The position numbers and the translations under genes were made by a program. Of a stretch of DNA of 63,198 nt, positions 62,938-63,198 are shown one piece after another. A model generated the notes under the pieces. It did not search any database. It had not been told where the DNA came from and worked only from the letters and a program-made list of their open reading frames with translations. The stretch lies in the NCBI RefSeq assembly GCF_000337195.1, contig NZ_AOID01000027.1:19910-83107 (forward strand), in the 5' to 3' direction. Origin of the DNA: Natrinema versiforme JCM 10478. GTDB taxonomy: Archaea; Halobacteriota; Halobacteria; Halobacteriales; Natrialbaceae. The first letter of the stretch is position 1. Every line of letters begins with the position of its first letter.

Positions 62938-63198
62938 ATGGGATGGAAGGAAGCCGCTGAACCGGTCCTAACGCGGATGCCAGCAGTGCGCCGTCCGGAG
63001 GGGCACGTCCCCTTCAAGCGGAAGCTGATGTGGACGGCGGGCATCCTCATGTTGTACTTCTTCCTGACGAACATCACGCTGTTCGGTCTGCAGTCCGGTC
63101 AGGCGACCGACCTCTTCGGCGAGTTCCGTGCGATCCTCGCCGGTTCTCAGGGGTCGGTGTTGCAGGTCGGTATCGGACCGATCGTCACCGCGAGCATC
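62938..63198 (+). CDS. secY: Protein translocase subunit SecY (3' end outside the window)
   Basis: The first 87 codons: [20 protein letters not shown], then [20 protein letters not shown], the first membrane helix, and the plug-region-like [16 protein letters not shown]. This is the N-terminus of the archaeal SecY/Sec61-alpha channel, encoded right after rpl15 as in other archaea. The gene continues past the window. Confidence 0.96.
   Translation, partial: MGWKEAAEPVLTRMPAVRRPEGHVPFKRKLMWTAGILMLYFFLTNITLFGLQSGQATDLFGEFRAILAGSQGSVLQVGIGPIVTASI

Overview
The window is a GC-rich chromosomal segment of a halophilic archaeon (class Halobacteria). The evidence is the strongly acidic proteins, GTG starts, TATA boxes about 27 bases upstream of leaderless start codons, the archaeal S10/spc/alpha-type ribosomal superoperon, an archaeal methenyl-H4MPT cyclohydrolase and haloarchaeal-only domains such as HalOD1. 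A complete proCBA cluster and the overall style suggest the Natrialbales (Natrinema/Haloterrigena relatives), but that placement is inference.

Layout. 1-0.7 kb: end of an FtsX-type ABC permease. 0.8-7.6 kb: an acidic membrane-anchored protein, an Lhr2-like helicase, a PAS/PAS/GAF histidine kinase and phosphatidylserine (archaetidylserine) decarboxylase. 7.7-10.1 kb: a small protein translationally coupled to a MinD-like ATPase, converging on a second MinD-like ATPase fused to a KaiC/RecA-like domain that has lost its P-loop. 10.3-22.1 kb: a Tat lipoprotein with a PQQ-type propeller, facing an eight-gene minus-strand type IV pilus-like operon (coiled-coil protein, small membrane protein, PilB-type ATPase, PilC/TadC-type membrane protein and four pilin-like N-anchored proteins). 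The 3' parts of the lipoprotein gene and of the largest pilin-like gene form one AT-rich block of about 2.9 kb inside otherwise GC-rich DNA.

22.3-47.6 kb is mostly housekeeping and accessory metabolism: DMT transporter, winged-helix protein, RNase HI, DUF2240 protein, HAD phosphatases, methylglyoxal synthase, methyltransferase, AI-2E family membrane protein, peroxiredoxin-like protein, two VOC proteins, CoA-disulfide-reductase-like flavoprotein, beta-carbonic anhydrase beside an HxlR regulator remnant, pyrF, a GTPBP1-like GTPase, a PAS histidine kinase, proC-proB-proA, mch, a thiamine-binding MTH1187-type protein, a HalOD1 protein and a DUF4112 protein. A non-coding stretch near 26.2 kb carries two perfect palindromes and a tandem 15-mer array.

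47.9-49.5 kb: a secreted GH16 glycosidase, then two identical tRNA-Gly(GCC) genes inside a set of about 112-base repeated units whose ends are inverted copies of the tRNA T-arm. 49.8-63.2 kb: a SPOUT RNA methyltransferase followed by 22 ribosomal protein genes, the RNase P subunit Rpp29 and the start of secY, all on the plus strand with short spacings or overlaps.

Most distinctive are the mosaic pilin/lipoprotein cassette, the MinD-KaiC-like fusion beside a second MinD system, and the tRNA-Gly satellite repeats.
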